64,000 bases of DNA from Symsagittifera roscoffensis (GCF_963678635.1 NC_087064.1:81011526-81075525); one strand, 5' to 3'; counted from the stretch's first letter, positions 43,122 to 54,292 are shown. Notes: a model not told the origin generated them from the sequence alone. A program made the numbers and translations.

Positions 43122-45134
43122 ATGCAGCGTAGAGACTCGTTAGGATCGACTACTAAGTTTTCCAGGCTGAGCAAAGGAAGCACGCGAAAATTTAAAACTA
43201 GACGTAGCCAATCTTCGTTTAGCAGCACTTCCGACGTTTTCGCTGACAACGAATTGACAAAAGGTCAAGTTGATCATTCAGTGAGCGGAATGAAATTGAG
43301 AAGCGAGAAGAACCTCGATGGCAATCAAGGGCAAAGCGCCGAGGCCTGACCGGCGAGCTAGGCGCTGGTGGATCCCTTTGACGAAGGGGAACGAACGCTT
43401 ATTCGACCCGAATTTGAGCCAAGCGAGGACCTCGAAAGGGAGGAAGTTGAGAGTACGGAGGAGGCCTCGGAGCGTTCCGAGGTCGAGCCGCGAGAGGAAG
43501 TGTTTTTCAGGGAAATGTCCAAATCAGAGACTAAGACTCATAGGTGGAGAAACGAACTTTCACATCCGGCCAATACCCACTCATCTATGGCCAAGCAGAG
43601 CAAGAACGCGATGATGTCGAGTATAAGCCCGAGTGAAGAACAAACGGGCTCAAAAGCCAAGAAGAGCTTGAAGTCTTTGTACGATGAGCGCATGGCGTCA
43701 CTACAAACTGAAGGTCTGTCTTCCAGTTATGACCATCTGGAGATAAGCCATCCGGATGTGGATTTCACGCCGTGCACAAGGAACGGCATGAGCAGGAAGG
43801 CGTTGTCCACCTCGCCGACCAGGCCCATGTCTGATGGGATAACGATGGGAGCGACCTCAACGTTCGACAGGTTGATGATGTCGATGGGCAAGCAAAAGGC
43901 CGGCGCGTCATCGAGTACCAGGCTGCAACCGCAGTTGACCTCATCTTCTCTGTGGCTAACCCCGACATTGGGAGCAGCTGGCGATATAAGTGACATGTTT
44001 GCTGGCGTATGACAGGCCTGGAAGAACTGCGACGGGACATGACTAAAAGATTAGATCAAGTCGACGAGAGAGCTCAACAGGGTCGAGAGAATTTGCGAGA
44101 TGAACTGACACACGTGAAGTCGCAGGCGAGAGTCGATCAGGCTCAATTGATTCGCAACACCGATCAATGCCTGGCGGAGAGCTTGGCACAGGCAAACAAG
44201 GAGTCAGAGGAAAAAGAGGCTAGGATGACAAGAGAGATCGAGCGATTGTTGAACGATTATGACAATACTTATGCTCATACGATGACTAGCCTGGAAAAAA
44301 GGTCAGATGCCAAATCTGACCTGATGATGCGGAAGCTTGACGAGATCTTAAACGGAAGTAATCGGGAGGAGCGTTCAGCCCAAGGGAGCGCTCACGGCAG
44401 GCGAATGATGGAGATGGAACAGGCAACTATGCCAGGGCCCAGCAAAATTCGAGAGCGAATTACGAATCTAGGAATAGGGAGCGGTCCAGGGAAGCCCCAT
44501 CGAGGCCAGGTTGGACGAACCCGGTCCCACCGGAGACGGATGCCACCCCGGAGACAAGATTGCCCACTGTGCCACAAGTCAGATTGATGCCAGATCTGAC
44601 TACGGTCTCACAAGACACGACGATGTATGCTTAATGTTTGAGCCTCTGAATAGATCTCTCGAGACATTCATCACCAAGCTCTCGAAGTCAACCGAGAGAG
44701 GAGAGGGGTCAAGAAGAACACTGAAAAAGCCGAAATCATACAAAGACGAGTCAGACGGCTGCATTGATACTTGGATAGAGGTGATGAAGTTGCACTTTGA
44801 AGAAGAGAATCTCTCAAAGCAACAGGAATGCAGCGCACTGACAAGCAACCTGGAGGGTACCGCTCTGAATTGTGTAATGGCGAAAAGGGCCAATGAACGA
44901 GACAGCGCTCGCAAGATATTTGACATCCTGCTGAATCAGTTTGGCTCTGGAGTACAGGGGCATCAAGCTATGGTGAAGTTCGAGAAGAGGCGTCAAAGAG
45001 ATGATGAATCCATAGACAAGTTTTTGGACGACCTTGAATTACTTAGGAGAAGAAGCAACCCCGAGGAGAGAATATCCGAGCGGAACTTAGCGGTTGCCTC
45101 GAAATTCATGGATGGAGTAAAGAGTGAAGAGTGA
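43122..45134 (+). pseudogene. Element 2 gag: acidic N-terminus, coiled coil, capsid-like part
   Basis: It starts at ATG 43,122 (MQRRDSLGSTTKFSRLSKGS, basic), meets two in-frame stops (43,347 TGA, 43,359 TAG), then continues in the same frame to 44,012 with an acidic stretch (EREEVESTEEASERSEVEPR). A second frame opens at 44,009 with an ATGA overlap and is a coiled coil (LEELRRDMTKRLDQVDERAQ, ESEEKEARMTREIERLLNDY). After a shift near 44,560 the capsid-like part follows (GCIDTWIEVMKLHFEEENLS, FGSGVQGHQAMVKFEKRRQR, DESIDKFLDDLELLRRRS), ending with TGA at 45,132. Element 1 matches in the capsid-like part and the coiled coil, not the N-terminus. Gag packages RNA into particles; this copy is broken. 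Confidence 0.75.
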
Positions 45135-45499
45135 AAAACAATGCTGGCCACACACTTCACCCAGTCGCTTGACCAGGTGCCCACGCCCGATGATTTGCGT
45201 ATGAAGTCGCGTGAGTACTTGCTCCTAAAACCGAGGGCGCGAAACCGTTACAGCAATTATGGCAACTACAGCTTGGAACTCCAGTTGGTAAAAACATCCC
45301 GACGATATGGATAAGAGGAGGTCCTGTGCGAATTGTGGCTCGATGGATCACCATGTTTCCGCATGTTCCCCTTACAAACAGAACATAAGGCGATAGGCCA
45401 CTTTCTCGACGACGTTGATGCGACCGACGAGGACCACGAAGAGTACGTTAGAGAGCTCATTGTGAAGTATGGACCGAGGTGCTTCTTCTGTAATTTGGA
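45135..45499 (+). pseudogene. Element 2 nucleocapsid: one whole and one truncated CCHC knuckle
   Basis: Knuckle 1 reads CANCGSMDHHVSAC at 45,325-45,366, a perfect C-x2-C-x4-H-x4-C. Knuckle 2 keeps only CFFCN (from 45,480) and then jumps to the DGHYIEVHGPYPVLM block that in element 1 lies about 640 bp further on. So a deletion removed half of knuckle 2 and the Lys/Glu-rich spacer. Frames change twice in this stretch. Confidence 0.75.
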
Positions 45500-46747
45500 G
45501 TGGATGGACACTACATCGAAGTCCATGGCCCATATCCGGTTCTGATGAATGTGGACGACATCAATATCTACACAAAAGCTCACGTAACTGATGCTAGTGA
45601 TCAGGTAGGCCTGATATACATTGGTCAAGAAGAGCTGAAGGTGCGACGAATCGGACATAATGCCATGCTCAATCAGGATGCGGTACACATAGGTTGCGAA
45701 GCCGATCTGGCCGCACACGTGCTGGATGTGCAGGGCAGAAAAATTTCAGTGAGAGGATTGTTAGACACGGGAGCAGGGGTCAGCGTTATGCCAGTCAAAA
45801 CCGACAAACATCAGACTGGCAGCTGCCAATTAGGGAGCAATCTATGTGACAGGACGGACCCCGATCATATCACTGCAGCTTGGAGGAAGACATCTCTGGA
45901 TGAGCTTCCTGGTGGTGGAAAATTTGGACGAGTCCGATCAATTCATCCTGGGAAGGGACTTCGTACGCAATTTTGATGTCACGATCGACCCCAATGACGG
46001 GTTGATCAGGATCAAAGATCCTGAGAGGAGTTATGAAAAGAAACCTCTGAATAAGATCTTAATTAATCAGGCTAAGGTGCCAGTTTTTCTGGATCGAAAA
46101 GTGAGATTGAAACCAAACCAAGCCGTGGTAGTGACGTTTAGGATGAGGAAACTAAATGAACTCAGTAATGACAGACAGGTGTGTCTGGTACCAAATTCAA
46201 ACACTAAGAGCTCGGCTATTTTAGGAAGAAGTTTCTCACTCACTCTGAGCTTAATGTATGTGAGTGTGTTGTTGAACACAGAAGCAACCATAGTGATAAT
46301 ACAGAGGGGAAAGAAACTTGGCTATGCATTGCCTCTGAACACATACTTTCAGAGTGTGGAGAACTTGAAGAAGGTTGACCTAACTAAATGTCACTTGCAT
46401 GCGAACCTAGAATGTATACTGAAGAGAGTAAATGAATTGAAATCATCTAGGAAATTGATTTCAATGAAGTCGGTAACAGATGATGGATTGTCTAGTTGTT
46501 CGAATTTTCCTGAGATACCGACAGAAACAAAGTTAGTAGCGAATAAACCGGTCCTACCTGAGATAGAACATTTGAAGAGTAAAATATTAGACAAGGAACT
46601 AGATTCGCTCAGGGCGGTGCTAAGTCGGAGCGCAGACGTTTTTTCGAAACATAAGGCCGACATAGGTTGCTGTAATTTTGTAGAACACGAGATTGAGATA
46701 AAAGAGGGCTCGGTACCTCATAGGTAAGGGTCGAGGAGAATGACCCC
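45500..46747 (+). pseudogene. Element 2 retropepsin and protease-RT linker
   Basis: GLLDTGAGVSVMP at about 45,765-45,805 contains the intact active site D-T-G (45,774-45,782), unlike element 1. A short deletion and frameshift follow, and the rest is in the next frame (GRTPIISLQLG, WMSFLVVENLDESDQFILGR, DFVRNFDVTIDPNDG). The linker carries RKVRLKPNQAVVVTFRMRKL, LLNTEATIVIIQRGKKLG, GLSSCSNFPEIPT, KADIGCCNFVEHEIEI and VPHR, then a TAA at about 46,725. Retropepsin processes the Gag-Pol polyprotein. The break just after the active site makes it non-functional. Confidence 0.8.
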
Positions 46748-47930
46748 TCATAAGTCGGAAGCGTGCAGGAAGGAAATCGAGATGTTAATGGAGTACGAGA
46801 TGATCGAGCCGTCGAAGTCCCCGTGGGCTTGTGGCGTGGTCATGGCTAAAAATAAATGGGGCAACTCAGGTTTTGTTGTGATTTCCGTTATCTGATTGCA
46901 GTGACGATAAAGGACGCATATCCGATTCCCCGCATTGATGAGAGCCTTTCCAAGCTGGGGGACGCGAAGTTCTTCACGACGTTGGATTTGGGCTCCACGT
47001 TCTGGCAAGTGTCACTCAGAAAACAAGATCGGGAGAAAACGGGCTTCGCGTGCGAGCTGGGACTGTTCCAGTGGAAGAGGATGCCGTTTGGATTGTGCAA
47101 CGCGACGGCCAAATTCCAGCCACTAATGGCCCAGGCACTCACGAGTGTGACAAAGAAGTACGGGAATCTCATCATGTGTTACGTCGATGATGACGTCATC
47201 GCAACGCCTACCCTAGAGGATCACATAGAGAGGTTGGACGAGGTGTTTACTTGCATGAAGCAGGTGGGACTGAAGTGTAAACCCTCAAAGTTTGAAATCC
47301 TCAGAGACTCCATAAAATATCTGGGCCGCCTGTTGGATAAGCATGGAGTGAGACCGGATCCCGAAGCGGTCGAAGCGGTCTTGACCTGGAAGGCACCCAA
47401 GACAGATACACAACTGATGAGCTTTTTGGTGTTTGCGAACTATTATCGGGAGTTACTCAAGGGACACGCCGATAAGATATACACCATGCAACAGTTGATG
47501 AGGAACAAAGGCAAAAAGTTCACTTGGACTGATGAGGCACAAGTTTCATTTGAGAACATTAAACGTGAACTTTGCGAGGCACCAGTCCTCGGCATGCCAA
47601 CGGAGAAAGGGATGTTTGTGTTAAACACGGATGCATCAGTGGTTGCGATATCAGGTATACTTCACCAGGAGCAAGAGTGGAACGGGAGAACGGTTCTCCG
47701 TCCGATAGCCTACGGAAGTAAGGTCCTCAGCGATACAGGGCCTACTTGAGGAATGCTACCTTCAAGTTGCGTGTGGATAATCGTGCCCTAGCCTGGCTGA
47801 AAACCTATTCGATGGGCCAAAGTTATATTGGCCGTTGGATCGTGCGCCTGGATGGATACCACATGATCATAGAGCATCGTACCCGTGATAAGCACCAGAA
47901 TGCTGATAGCCTCAGTAAGAAGACAGAATT
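46748..47930 (+). pseudogene. Element 2 reverse transcriptase and RNase H
   Basis: EPSKSPWACGVVMAKNK is followed by a frameshift near 46,855, then the main frame 46,856-47,749: FCCDFRYLIAVTIKDAYPIP, motif A FFTTLDLGSTFWQVSL (Asp GAT 46,985-46,987), GLFQWKRMPFGLCNATAKFQ, and YVDD at 47,180-47,191. The thumb and connection follow (CKPSKFEILRDSIKYLGRLL, then KKFTWTDEAQVSFENIKREL). RNase H begins with FVLNTDASVVAISGILHQEQ; after a stop at 47,747 and a loss of roughly 30 codons it resumes with LRVDNRALAWLKTYS, IEHRTRDKHQNADSLSK. The polymerase catalytic residues are intact, so this is the better RT of the window, but RNase H is interrupted. Gypsy-type by sequence and domain order. Confidence 0.85.
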
Positions 47931-49330
47931 CTATGAGCGCTTAGAAGAGAAGCAGGCCAATCAGGCAGAGATCAAAGACGGATTTTCATTTCTAGATAAG
48001 GAAACCTACGATAAACTACCACTCACCAGGTGGCTGGACACGTCAGGGCACCCCATACCAGGACACCCTCAACTTCCGGTGGAGACGACCGCTGTAATAA
48101 AGGTATTGGCCAGGGGTGATCCTGTCCCATTGGCTCGGCTAGTCCGATCCAATCTGGTGCAGCAAGAGCTCACCGGGCTGGGTATCAACAGCATAGACCT
48201 GCTTAATAAGACGTCATGGGGAGGCTCTGTGACTTGCTGGATTAAGAAGTCGACAGACATGATCGTGAGTGGATGGAGACCGTCCAACGGTTGACCGTCA
48301 CTGAGAGAACGGAGAAGAGGCATGCGACCATTCGCAGTCGCGATGTGGAATGGGATTGCCGGTCGATAGTGAACCAGCTCGTGACCTCAATGCCGAAGGA
48401 TGTCTTGTTGAGGACTTCGTTCACAGGACGTGGGAAATCGACCCCGATCGGAGCCACTGAAGAAGTCAGGGTCGAGTCGAAATCCAGCTTCACGAGAAAA
48501 GTACATTTCACGGATGCAAAAGAAGAGTACGAGCCGAGCTCACATTGTTCTTCTGGAGACGAGACAATGTCCGGGGAGTCAGGCACCTTCGAGCCCGTAC
48601 AGGACGACTTTTCCGGGGAGAGGTTGATGAGACAACCAAGGGATAGAATGTTGTCCGAGGAGTCGTATTCAAAGCGACCAAGGGACAGAGTTTTGTCCGG
48701 GGAGTCGAGAAACATCACAGACAGATTGGAACATGATGGTGTGGAATCATTCGGCTCAAGTGATGACTCGAGGCTCAAGTACTGGGACAAACACATCTGA
48801 GACTACTTTTAACTCTGATGTACTGGAGATTGCGATTCAGTCCTTGTTGGTGGACTGGAAACAGCGCGGGCTGGACCGAGAAATGCATCAGGATCCGGAT
48901 AGAGACAGGTACATAGAGACAAGTACATAGAGACAAGTACATAGAGACAGGTATGAGGAAGGCACTGTGGTGGATAATGCCGCCGATGAGCTCGAGCTGA
49001 TAGTAGTTTCGAAATGCCCAACCAGATTACTACCACATGGTACGGTCGTCCGTACTAATCTGGAGCCATCTGTGCAGGAAGCAACGCCTTTGAATAAGAT
49101 ATGGTGCGTCAAGTTGATGGACGATGCTCATGCTCCGGAGATAATGAGCCGGCAATTAAACATGATAAAGACGCATCTGAAAGCCAGATACGGGTGTCGG
49201 ACTTCCTAAGGGCTCAACGTAATGACAGAATGACGAGCAACCTGAAAAGATGGATCGAGAATGGAGCACCTGATAAAAGAGATTTGGAAGAAGACAGCTA
49301 TAAGATCTTGAAGCAGTTCTACCTGAAAAG
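47931..49330 (+). pseudogene. Element 2 extended RNaseH-integrase linker
   Basis: About 450 codons. The first frame (to 48,294) has YERLEEKQANQAEIKDGFSF and RWLDTSGHPIPGHPQLPVET. The next (48,273-48,800) is Ser/Glu/Arg-rich with imperfect repeats (PRDRMLSEESYSKRPRDRVL SGES). A 16-bp tandem repeat, ACATAGAGACAAGTAC-like, at 48,902-48,957 codes IETST repeats. The end (48,970-49,330) is conserved with element 1 (VRTNLEPSVQEATPLNKIW; RDLEEDSYKILKQFYLKRKD). No domain is recognised. Confidence 0.55.
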
Positions 49331-50492
49331 AAAAGATTTGTTGTACCTGATCAAAGACGGAATTGTGGCCTGTGAACTTAAAGAGGAGGACAAGGTCCTT
49401 TACAAGTACAATTCGAATGTGTTACCACAGTAATACCAGACCGAATTGCTTTTTCATTCACATGACCAGATGGGCCATCAAGGCGTGGACAAAGTGTACA
49501 ACAGGATACAGAAACGATTCGAATGGCCTGGTTTGAAGAAGGCTTGTAAAAACAGGCGAAAGACCCCAGAAAACTAAGATTCCCTCATCAGTCAATAGAA
49601 TCATCGGGAATCAATGAAGTAGTGCAGATTGATCACCAGAAGATATGCATGACAGCCACGGGCTACAATCAGGTGCTGGTAATGATTGATCATTTTACGA
49701 AATATGCAGAGGCAGCACCCTGCATGACAGCATCAGCCGAAGAAACATGCGATCACTTGATAAATGTGTGGATAGCGAGGCACTACTGCCCCCATCACAT
49801 TCCAATCGGACAATGGCAAAGCATTCGTGGGTAATCTCACGAAGGAGTTAATGAAAAGGTCGCAGGTAGCACAGGCCCACTCAACCACTTATCACCCGCA
49901 AACAAATGGTTTAGTCAAGAGGCAAAATCGCACGCTGGTATCCATGTTGAGAGTCTATTGCTCACGCTACATGGATGACTGGGACAGACACTTGCCGCAA
50001 GTGATGGGTGCTTACAACAGTACAGAGCATTCCACCACGGAATTAAGTCCGCATATGATGCTAACGGGTCACGAAAAAGCGCTTCCGTTGACGTTTTTCT
50101 ACCCTGAATATGAAGGGAAGAGAACAGCACCGCAAACGTACGTGCGTGATGTCATTAGAAGACAGCAGGACCTCAATGACTTATGCAGGAGGAACACGCA
50201 ACAGGCGCAAATTAGACAAAAAAGGAGGTTCGATAAAAGGACTGCCGATGCAAAGGCCTACTCAGTTGGCGATTACGTCTGGGTATTCCAGAAAGTAGTT
50301 CCACCAAAGGGAACCAAAAAATTATTAAAAAAATGGCGTGGCCCATTTCAAATAACAGAAGTGCACCAAGGAGGTCGGTTTTATCGACTGAGCACAGGAA
50401 GAGCAGCTCATTACGAAAACATCAAACCGCACAATGCCTCATCAGAGGACTGGTGCATCTCAGCGGACATGCAAGAGGGAGACTATTTGTGA
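49331..50492 (+). pseudogene. Element 2 integrase with GPY/F-like C-terminal module
   Basis: The zinc region keeps HDQMGHQG, but the C-x2-C half (CLSC in element 1) is deleted near 49,550. The core keeps the first Asp (QIDHQK, GAT 49,631-49,633). A one-base gain near 49,795 shifts the frame so that QSDNG (Asp 49,809-49,811) lies in the next frame, and the catalytic Glu is Lys (NGLVKRQNR, AAG 49,917-49,919). The 35-residue spacing is retained. Frame 49,827-50,492 then runs intact through YHPQTNG, QVMGAYNSTEHSTTELSPHM, and the GPY/F-type tail (VGDYVWVFQ, LLKKWRGPFQITEVHQGGRF, HYENIKP). Inactive as it stands. Confidence 0.85.
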
Positions 50493-51127
50493 GGTGAATG
50501 AAAGAGGTGAATGAAAGAGGTGACAAAAACGACGGAAATTAAGTGGTGGATGATTGCGATCTACCACTGGACCTGGAGTTGACCGAGCGAGTAGAGGTGG
50601 ACGACGAAACTCTACCTTATGCTGAAGAGGACTGGGACTGCCCAGAACAAACTGAAATTGACAAAGGAATACAACTTGACTTTCCTCTCAACTTGGAGAC
50701 ACGCCAGAGCAAGAAAGGAAGGAGCAAGAAGAAGTACAACCCATATGGCGAGGATTTCGTCATAAACAGGATAGTTTTAAGTGATATGATGGAGTCGCTG
50801 ATGGGACTGGATGAAGTAGCGGTGCCAAGAGAGATCGACTTGGTAAATGACATGGATCAGGATTGGATCGACGATCGCTCCGAACCAGAAGTAGAGTTCA
50901 AACCAGAGGTGGAGCAGACTCATGAGCAAGAATTAACGAACTTGCGAGTGCTCGAATGGCTCCACGATCCGCCGGCGGCATCAAATACGTCAGCCATAAC
51001 AATACCGAGTCCAACCGGGTCGCTCCAGATGGCCCTCTACGCGTTCCGCAATCCAAACTCGATCTGCTCGACTTTGGGCGATCGACGGGGACCTCGATGG
51101 ATATTTTTGTCCGGGGAGTGGGGGTAG
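50493..51127 (+). pseudogene. Element 2 acidic pol tail
   Basis: Frame 50,543-51,127 (194 codons) is acidic (DDETLPYAEEDWDCPEQTE), has a basic patch (KKGRSKKKYNPYGEDFVINR), and ends RRGPRWIFLSGEWG-stop, as in element 1. It probably is the C-terminus of Pol after the GPY/F module, separated by a short gap (50,490-50,542) containing a repeated GAGGTGAATGAAA string. No known domain. Confidence 0.55.
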
Positions 51128-52413
51128 GACACACCCACACCGAAAACCTGATCATTAAAAAATTGAAATTGGCAAGAGAAACCGAAGAACTGGAAACGGA
51201 AGGCGAGAACGCTAAAAAACCACCTTTTGGGCAAATTTTTGAATCTTATTTTGACCTAACGAACCATTATTCAAACAATATCGTCATAACGGACAGCGAT
51301 TTCATACTCACGGAACGTACATGCGCTATAGCGATGACCGCGGATGTAAGCTTCAAAATGGAGCAAGAATTGAGGACAACCAGCTCACTGGCTCGGACCA
51401 GTTCGACTGGAGGAGGTAGAGTGAGGGGCAACGTGCCAGAATCACTCACTAATCGCCTCGGGCCCCTGGCAATGGAAACGGGTGCAGCTGCTCCCGTTGC
51501 TCCAAGCTCAGACATGAGAGAAAGGTTGGGGACGGCTCCGCCTCAGAGAACACAACCGTTGGAGAGCCGACTTGGGAGATCGGTTTATCAGAACCGGACT
51601 AGCTCCCAGACCGTGTCTAGGAGGAATGACCCGCCCGCTACGACAACTCCTGCTTCGACAACAGGACAATCGACGAGCGCCGTGCCAGTGGAGGGAATTG
51701 AATCAAGTAGCGTGCTGCTTTGGAACCGTCCAGACCCCAGCGGTTGGGGACGATATAAGACGGACATGTCAGCGAAGTTAAACATGAACACATTGACGTG
51801 TCGGGAGGACGCAAGGAAGATGATTGGCGGAGAGGGTCCCACAGTGTCGCGATTATATCGAATACCGGGCGTGGATTGGCTGTTAGCGAAACAGGAACAA
51901 TTTAGCTCCGCGACTACGCCCAGGTACGTCCTCAATGGATTGCCCCAGGACAATACCTTTGGGCCCCTGAATACCCGATCTCTCACGGACGTCCGTCGGA
52001 GAGCCAGAGAACTGACACCACCTGCTCGGAAGGGCAAGTTTCTGGCAGAGAATAAGCCTAACAACAAGCATCACAAGATGTACAGGCAGTTCGCTAAACC
52101 ACCCGGTCAGGCGCCTGTTGAATATTCGAGAGACTATCCCCGAGCAACCTCGGTGGAAGGAGACGACAAGAGATATGCGGGACTGAAGGCACCAGCCGGT
52201 GACAGCCTGTTTGCCGCCTATGATACCTTGGATATGAAGGCTGCCAAATACCTGATAGTGGCCAGTTCGGATTACCTCTACCCGCCCCGTTCTCTCTTTT
52301 TGCCCGATGTGATTTTCTTGACGGCGCCTAAGTTGGACTGGGGACAGTCAGCATGCATGATGATAAGTGTGCGAAGGGTAGTCGCAGGTGATAGTAGTTG
52401 CAGGCTCGAATGA
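50956..52413 (+). CDS. Element 2 extra ORF 1, overlaps pol tail, lacks SGNH domain
   Basis: A 485-codon open frame that overlaps the pol tail by about 170 bp in another frame. The part conserved with element 1 starts at TSMDIFVRGVGVGHTHTENL and DSDFILTERTCAIAMTADVS. Then, where element 1 has about 2.7 kb with coiled coil and SGNH domain, this copy has a Ser/Thr/Pro-rich stretch (RRNDPPATTTPASTTGQSTS). It rejoins element 1 at about 51,700 (NMNTLTCREDARKMIG; GVDWLLAKQEQF; NTFGPLNTRSL) and ends in KYLIVASSDYLYPPRSLFLP, VIFLTAPKLDWGQ. The last part may be the start of an SGNH-like fold. The frame is open but derives from an internal deletion, so function is doubtful. Confidence 0.5.
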   Translation: MAPRSAGGIKYVSHNNTESNRVAPDGPLRVPQSKLDLLDFGRSTGTSMDIFVRGVGVGHTHTENLIIKKLKLARETEELETEGENAKKPPFGQIFESYFDLTNHYSNNIVITDSDFILTERTCAIAMTADVSFKMEQELRTTSSLARTSSTGGGRVRGNVPESLTNRLGPLAMETGAAAPVAPSSDMRERLGTAPPQRTQPLESRLGRSVYQNRTSSQTVSRRNDPPATTTPASTTGQSTSAVPVEGIESSSVLLWNRPDPSGWGRYKTDMSAKLNMNTLTCREDARKMIGGEGPTVSRLYRIPGVDWLLAKQEQFSSATTPRYVLNGLPQDNTFGPLNTRSLTDVRRRARELTPPARKGKFLAENKPNNKHHKMYRQFAKPPGQAPVEYSRDYPRATSVEGDDKRYAGLKAPAGDSLFAAYDTLDMKAAKYLIVASSDYLYPPRSLFLPDVIFLTAPKLDWGQSACMMISVRRVVAGDSSCRLE

Positions 52414-52899
52414 TCACCTGCAGAGCAGAGGGTTGTTGGCTCGTCTGACGGATGGGTCGATCCCGAGCAACGAGGTCATAGGAGAGGCGATAATGACATT
52501 GCTCTCAGCCATGGCTGATGTAGAATCATCATTACAACGACGCTTCACTCAGAATGTAGTGAAGGTCGTCTTTGTGTTATCACCGGGGTACGCCACATTG
52601 CCAGAACCCCTTCAGTTTGTGTACACGATGGTCACAACAATAGCAGAGTGACGATTCAGCGTGATAATACCCGCGTCAATCAGAAAGGTGGACCCCAACA
52701 ATTACTACGATCCGAACTTCCTGCCATTTGGGCTGACATTTCCAATGCCATACAGGGATTCAAGGATTGTAGCACAACTCGGTTGGTGCCGGATGAAGTC
52801 CTGGGGTTAGAGCTGTCCAACTTCGCCAGATTGCTGAAATTGAGACCAGGGGTAGATGACGATCAGTTTTTGGTACAACAGGTGACCGTTGATCTTTGA
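52388..52899 (+). pseudogene. Element 2 continuation of possible second SGNH-like domain
   Basis: Frame 52,388-52,651 reads IVVAGSNDHLQSRGLLARLT, IGEAIMTLLSAMADVESSLQ and VVFVLSPGYATLPEPLQFVY, then a TGA. Frame 52,648-52,899 continues with LRSELPAIWADISNAIQGFK and LGLELSNFARLLKLRPGVDD. It follows directly on the preceding frame through a frame change near 52,390. The same order is found in element 1 at 27,040-27,700. Pattern of hydrophobic strands plus GSND suggests SGNH block III; no catalytic Ser/His pair is certain. Confidence 0.45.
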
Positions 52900-52908
52900 T
52901 TCAGACAA

Positions 52909-54292
52909 ATGGATTACGCAGAGAATGAGCAGGGGAGGACAGTTAGAAAAAACATGACATCGGCAGAAGAGGATCTCATGGCATTGGCTTTGCGCACGAA
53001 GCCACACACCAACTCATGGTTGTACTTGTCACCGAGATTGTGTACCTTGGGAGATGACGCGTTCGAGCATGCACCGACGGTAATCAAAGAGATACACGCG
53101 TCTCTGAAGAACTTGTTTAATGAGAGGGAGTTAGCCGGGGGCATGATGTTGCAATTGATGCATGACATGAACACGATGTCATTGGATAAGTTCCAAGCTG
53201 ATATTTTGGCCACGAGGGCACAATACGAACGGTCAGACGCTATCTTGGGTGGAATGGGAGTGGGATGGACGCCATCCTTCCTGTCGACGTGTTACCCGAG
53301 GGCCTCCCGGAACCTGATCGCGAGCTTTGTCAAGGATATCCGGAAACTGTCGGTCGGCCTGATATTAGCCTTGTATGTGACATTTGGTCACGAGAATTTC
53401 GTGGAGGGACCTGCCAATCTCTTCACCCAAGCTTTGGCAGACCTAAAATTGGACAAACTCCTCACCTTGATCGCTATGACGTATGGTCGGTTGGGCGATC
53501 TGCTCGTGCTATTGCGCTACCCAAAACAACTTCAAGGAACAAGTCGTGAATTCAACGAGCAGTTGGAAACCTCCTCGCTCAAAAAGATGAAGCACTGGAG
53601 GATCCTCTTGCTCCAATATCTCCTGCAACAGAACAGGAGTATCGCAGGAGAAGATAAGGTGGCGACGGATTCGGGTGAATGTAAACAGTATTGTGGCATG
53701 CCCTTGCTGACATATCTGGCTGTTATGATGCGGATCGATCTGCTGTCTCTAATTCATGGACTACGGGAGTTCGTCACGGTGGTGTATGGACCCTTGATGT
53801 CATTTGTATTCCCGGATGTGCAAGTGAAGGCATACAGGAACTCAGTGTTGTATGTCAACCTGGTCTCGGTGGTGGATTTCTCCGTGCTGAATTGGGTGGA
53901 GCAGTAGGAGCTGAGAGGGCTGGCTAGCTACGACAGGCTATTTGGAAGAATAGCGGAGCCAGGATGGATGTTGATGGAATTCAACAATAATTTTGAGTGC
54001 CGGATGGGCCGCGAGGATTTTTCCCATGTGCAGTTTAATCCGAAGCTTTGGAATCTGCGACCAGTGGTGAAGGATTCAGGAGAGGCGATGAGGGTCCCAC
54101 TTTGGCCGGAAGCCTATGCACACGTCAGGGAGAACCAGCAAGCGTGGCTTTCTGGGTCCAAGGCCGCTGCCGGACCAATGCCCTCGATACCCACCGATAA
54201 GGAGGATGTTGTTGGGAGTCACATCTCCCGCCATTGCCCCTCGCATCGGAGCGGCTCGTGATGCACAAGAAAAAATGCTGAAATGGAGTGGA
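52909..54292 (+). CDS. Element 2 extra ORF 2: long helical protein, one internal stop
   Basis: Frame 52,909-53,907 gives 332 codons (MDYAENEQGRTVRKNMTSAE, LYLSPRLCTLGDDAFEHAPT, LIASFVKDIRKLSVGLILAL, MMRIDLLSLIHGLREFVTVV, AYRNSVLYVNLVSVVDFSVL), then a TAG. The same frame continues (ELRGLASYDRLFGRIAEPGW; LMEFNNNFECRMGRED; NPKLWNLRPVVKDSGEAMRV) to 54,261. Element 1 units A and B carry the C-terminal half. It is mainly alpha-helical by composition, without signal peptide, cysteine pattern or clear transmembrane anchor, so it is not an envelope protein. No family is recognised; the reading-through of the TAG is inference from homology. Confidence 0.55.
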
